Shown here: in pieces, positions 6,925 through 8,498 of the stretch | Layout of the letters: every line of letters begins with the position of its first letter | How positions within the stretch are numbered: position 1 is the first letter of the stretch | Source: Acidobacteriota bacterium | GTDB taxonomy: Bacteria; Acidobacteriota; Terriglobia; UBA7540 | DNA: 8,498 bases | Assembly (NCBI GenBank): GCA_003171295.1 | Contig: PMYF01000252.1 | Location: 200-8,697, forward strand | Reading direction: 5' to 3' | Program-made: the position numbers and the translations under genes | The notes under the pieces: generated by a model | The model's input: the letters and a program-made list of their open reading frames with translations, nothing else | Told to the model about the DNA's origin: nothing | Databases searched by the model: none

Positions 6925-7254
6925 ATGGCCGGTAGTCATACGTTGGAACTTAGCGACCAGAACTTTGAGCAAGAGGTGCTCAAGTCCCCGCAACCCGTGC
7001 TGGTGGATTTTTGGGCGACGTGGTGCGCACCCTGCCGCATGTTGGCGTCGACGGTGGAGTCCATTGCGGAGGAATACGCCGGTCGCGCGAAAGTCGGCAA
7101 GCTGAACGTGGATGAGAATATCCTCGTCACCAGCCGTTACGGGATTCGCAGCATCCCCACCCTGCTTCTTTTCAAAGGCGGGCAGGTGCAGGAACAGGTG
7201 GTGGGGGCGACGTCGAAGGACGTTATCAGCAAATTACTTGATAAACATCTCTAG
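6925..7254 (+). CDS. thioredoxin
   Basis: A 109-residue single-domain thioredoxin, the standard length of the family; it reduces protein disulfides in the cytosol with electrons from thioredoxin reductase. The active site is DFWATWCAPC (28-37) with redox cysteines C34 and C37; the middle residue is Ala rather than the commoner Gly (WCGPC). The cis-proline loop RSIPTLLLF (75-83) places cis-Pro at 78, and VGKLNVDEN (57-65) matches the family. The proline that usually follows the active-site helix (Pro40 in E. coli) is Ser42 here (CRMLAST). No signal peptide or membrane anchor is present, so it is cytosolic. ATG 6925 lies 2 nt after the glgA stop and its ribosome site GGAGG (6911-6915) is inside the last glgA codons, which points to translational coupling. 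A longer reading frame from 6763 overlaps glgA and was not used. A gene symbol is withheld because genomes of this kind carry several thioredoxins. Confidence 0.94.
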   Translation: MAGSHTLELSDQNFEQEVLKSPQPVLVDFWATWCAPCRMLASTVESIAEEYAGRAKVGKLNVDENILVTSRYGIRSIPTLLLFKGGQVQEQVVGATSKDVISKLLDKHL

Positions 7255-7390
7255 CCGGTTGCCGAAAAATATGGTAGCGCCGACCTTTAGGTCGGCACGT
7301 GCTGAGCTAAAGCTTAGCGCTACAACACGCCATCAAACTGGTCAGAGGCCGCGAGGACATTTTCTATCAACCTAAGCGGTTGCCGAAAAA
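7251..7390. repeat. direct repeat pair flanking a palindromic element
   Basis: CGGTTGCCGAAAAA occurs identically at 7256-7269 and 7377-7390; extending left, 17 of 19 bases match (7251-7269 and 7372-7390). The first copy overlaps the thioredoxin stop codon. The copies bracket about 100 nt that include the palindrome at 7274-7323. They may be boundaries of one composite intergenic element or independent copies of a dispersed repeat. Confidence 0.6.
7274..7323. repeat. cloverleaf-like palindromic repeat (GTAGCGC...GCGCTAC)
   Basis: The outer arms GTAGCGC (7274-7280) and GCGCTAC (7317-7323) are perfect complements. Between them sit two more hairpins: GCCGACCT (7279-7286) with AGGTCGGC (7289-7296), and GCTGAGCT (7301-7308) with AGCTTAGC (7311-7318), the latter with one G-U pair when read as plus-strand RNA. 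The arms overlap slightly, so either the outer stem or full inner stems form. This resembles REP-type dispersed elements seen in many high-GC soil bacteria. Confidence 0.65.
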
Positions 7391-7400
7391 CCGTCCCAGG

Positions 7401-7435
7401 ATGCCATCCTGAGCTTTGCGAAGGATCTGCGGTCT
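7401..7435. repeat. dispersed CATCCTGAG...AAGGATCT repeat
   Basis: CCATCCTGAG (7404-7413) followed by CTTTGCGAAGGATCTGCGG matches, from memory, the widespread intergenic element whose usual form is TCATCCTGAGCGAAGCGAAGGATCT. ATCCT (7406-7410) and AGGAT (7422-7426) can pair. It lies immediately after the second copy of the direct repeat and is a separate repeat family from the GTAGCGC palindromes. Confidence 0.55.
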
Positions 7436-7463
7436 CGCCTAAGCAGAGACTGGCCAGATGCTG

Positions 7464-7517
7464 CGCCGGCCCTCCGCCCTCAAGATGGGCGGGCTGCGGG
7501 GCGGCGTTTATTTGATT
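7464..7517 (+). terminator. probable intrinsic terminator of the glgA-thioredoxin unit
   Basis: A strong GC hairpin: inner stem CCGCCC (7474-7479) with GGGCGG (7487-7492) around a 7-nt loop, plus an outer stem CGCCGGCCC (7464-7472) with GGGGCGGCG (7498-7506) pairing at 8 of 9 positions, separated by a 4-nt bulge. It is followed directly by TTTATTTGATT (7507-7517), a broken T-tract. It lies about 210 nt after the thioredoxin stop and before the purA leader. Confidence 0.5.
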
Positions 7518-7544
7518 GCCTCCCATGCGTGAAAGCGTTCGGAG

Positions 7545-7550
7545 TAGAAT
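7545..7550 (+). promoter_or_regulatory. possible -10 element of purA
   Basis: TAGAAT matches five of six -10 consensus bases and lies 41 nt before the purA ATG. No acceptable -35 lies 16-18 nt upstream and there is no extended -10, so an activator or a different promoter may be used. Support is weak. Confidence 0.27.
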
Positions 7551-7554
7551 CACG

Positions 7555-7570
7555 GGACGCAACTGCGTCC
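7555..7570 (+). promoter_or_regulatory. perfect inverted repeat in the purA leader (operator or RNA hairpin)
   Basis: GGACGCA (7555-7561) and TGCGTCC (7564-7570) are exact complements with 2 nt between them, 20 nt before the purA start and just after the possible -10. As DNA it has the size of a dimeric repressor site; as RNA it would form a 6-bp hairpin with an AACU loop near the 5' end of the transcript. Confidence 0.4.
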
Positions 7571-7590
7571 TATAGAGAAGCAGGCTGAGC

Positions 7591-8498
7591 ATGTCAACCA
7601 ATGTCGTGGTCGTGGGCGTTCAGTGGGGAGATGAGGGCAAGGGCAAGGTGGTGGATGTCCTGGCAGAGCACTTTGATATTGTGGCGCGCTACCAGGGCGG
7701 CGCCAATGCCGGGCACACCGTGTTGGCGGAGGGAAAGAAGTTCGTGCTGCAACTTCTCCCCACCGGCATCATCCGCCCGGAGAAGATTGCCGTCATCGGG
7801 AACGGCGTAGTGATCGATCCCGAGTCGCTGCTGCGAGAGATCCTTAAGCTGGAAGAGAAGGGCGTGAGCGTAGGCCGCCGGCTGTTGGTCAGCGATCGCG
7901 CCCACCTGATTCTGCCCTATCACCGCGCGCATGAAGTCGCGGCTGAGGAGGCTCGCGGGGTGGGCAAAATCGGGACCACCGCCAAGGGCATCGGGCCCAC
8001 TTATGAAGACAAGGCCGGGCGGCGCGGGTTGCGGGCCTGTGATTTGCGTGACGCCGCGAAATTTCGCGAGAAGTGCGCGGCGGTCGTGGCGGAAAAGAAC
8101 CGCATCGCCTCGGCACTGTTCGGCGGCAGCGTCCTGCACGCCGAAGAATTGACGGAGCAATACCTGCGCGTCGCCCAAGGCATGCTGCCGTACCTGGTGG
8201 ACGCTTCCGCCTATCTGAACGCGGAAATGGATCAGGGCAAGCGCGTGCTCTTCGAGGGCGCCCAAGGGACGATGCTGGACCTCGACCACGGAACCTATCC
8301 CTTTGTGACTTCCTCGAGCTCTACGGCGGGCGGGGCCTGTACCGGAACCGGCGTGGGACCCACGCGCATCGGTTCCGCCCTGGGAGTGTCCAAAGCATAC
8401 GCCACGCGCGTGGGAAGCGGACCTTTTCCGACGGAAGCTGCCGGCCCGGAGGGCGAGAAGATTCGCGAGCGCGGCGGTGAATATGGGGCCGTCACCGG
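7591..8498 (+). CDS. purA: adenylosuccinate synthetase PurA (3' truncated by the window)
   Basis: The first 302 codons of adenylosuccinate synthetase, which joins aspartate to IMP using GTP in the first committed step to AMP; the full enzyme is usually about 430 residues, so roughly 70% is visible. The N-terminal GTP/catalytic loop QWGDEGKGK (11-19) contains the catalytic D14; GGANAGHTV (36-44) supplies H42. The IMP-binding segment GTTAKGIGPTYEDKAGRRG (about 128-146) has T129-T130, and EGAQGTMLDLDHGTYPFVTS carries Q225. The later GVGPTRIG and YATRVGSGPFPTE segments are intact, and the frame is still open at the right edge in GEYGAVTG, as expected for the family. ATG 7591 gives MSTNVVVVGVQWGDEG, which aligns with the usual start; the ribosome site is weak (AGAAG about 10 nt upstream). 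The gene is separated from the thioredoxin by repeats and a probable terminator, so it likely has its own promoter. Confidence 0.96.
   Translation, partial: MSTNVVVVGVQWGDEGKGKVVDVLAEHFDIVARYQGGANAGHTVLAEGKKFVLQLLPTGIIRPEKIAVIGNGVVIDPESLLREILKLEEKGVSVGRRLLVSDRAHLILPYHRAHEVAAEEARGVGKIGTTAKGIGPTYEDKAGRRGLRACDLRDAAKFREKCAAVVAEKNRIASALFGGSVLHAEELTEQYLRVAQGMLPYLVDASAYLNAEMDQGKRVLFEGAQGTMLDLDHGTYPFVTSSSSTAGGACTGTGVGPTRIGSALGVSKAYATRVGSGPFPTEAAGPEGEKIRERGGEYGAVT

Noticed and set aside
7256..7390. CRISPR array
   Set aside because: Only two short repeats exist, with a palindrome-filled spacer much longer than a CRISPR spacer and no cas genes nearby.
7555..7570. E. coli-type PurR box
   Set aside because: The half-sites are similar but the palindrome is 12 bp over the shared core instead of 16 bp, so the dimer spacing would be wrong.
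7594..8289. A 231-codon minus-strand open frame opposite purA
   Set aside because: purA is unmistakable on the plus strand; the antisense product has no family features.

Overview
The window reads as a piece of a moderately high-GC bacterial chromosome carrying ordinary cellular genes. No phage, plasmid, insertion sequence, RNA gene or CRISPR array is visible. The best guess at origin is an uncultured member of the Acidobacteriota. This is an inference from two things: the style of the dispersed intergenic repeats (GTAGCGC...GCGCTAC palindromes, a CATCCTGAG...AAGGATCT element, a GGTTGCCGAAAAA repeat) and the mix of a bactofilin, a NarL/DegS-type two-component pair and a GT5 glycogen synthase. 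It is not proven by any marker gene here.

Layout. Bases 1-1951 are read on the plus strand: the 3' end of a YtcJ-like amidohydrolase, a bactofilin, and a small protein with a worn Rossmann/methyltransferase fold. Bases 2098-5254 are read on the minus strand: ksgA (rsmA), then a membrane histidine kinase, then its NarL-type response regulator, whose start lies 3 nt after the kinase stop. From 5423 onward genes are again on the plus strand: glgA (glycogen synthase), a thioredoxin whose start lies 2 nt after the glgA stop, and, after a repeat-rich 336-nt gap, purA, which runs off the right edge. ksgA and glgA diverge from a short shared region (5255-5422) that holds plausible back-to-back promoters. 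The methyltransferase-like gene and the response regulator converge on a palindromic repeat.

Functions. The window mixes housekeeping work (16S rRNA dimethylation by KsgA, AMP synthesis by PurA), carbon storage (GlgA), redox (thioredoxin), cell-shape scaffolding (bactofilin) and signalling (kinase and regulator). The most suggestive gene pairing is glgA-thioredoxin in one likely translationally coupled unit, which raises the possibility of thiol control of glycogen synthesis. The intergenic regions are more unusual than the genes: two related GCGCTAC-type palindromes, a direct repeat, a second repeat family, a strong hairpin terminator and a perfect inverted repeat in the purA leader.

I did not find a convincing undescribed multi-gene system. 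The findings are specific small anomalies rather than a new system.
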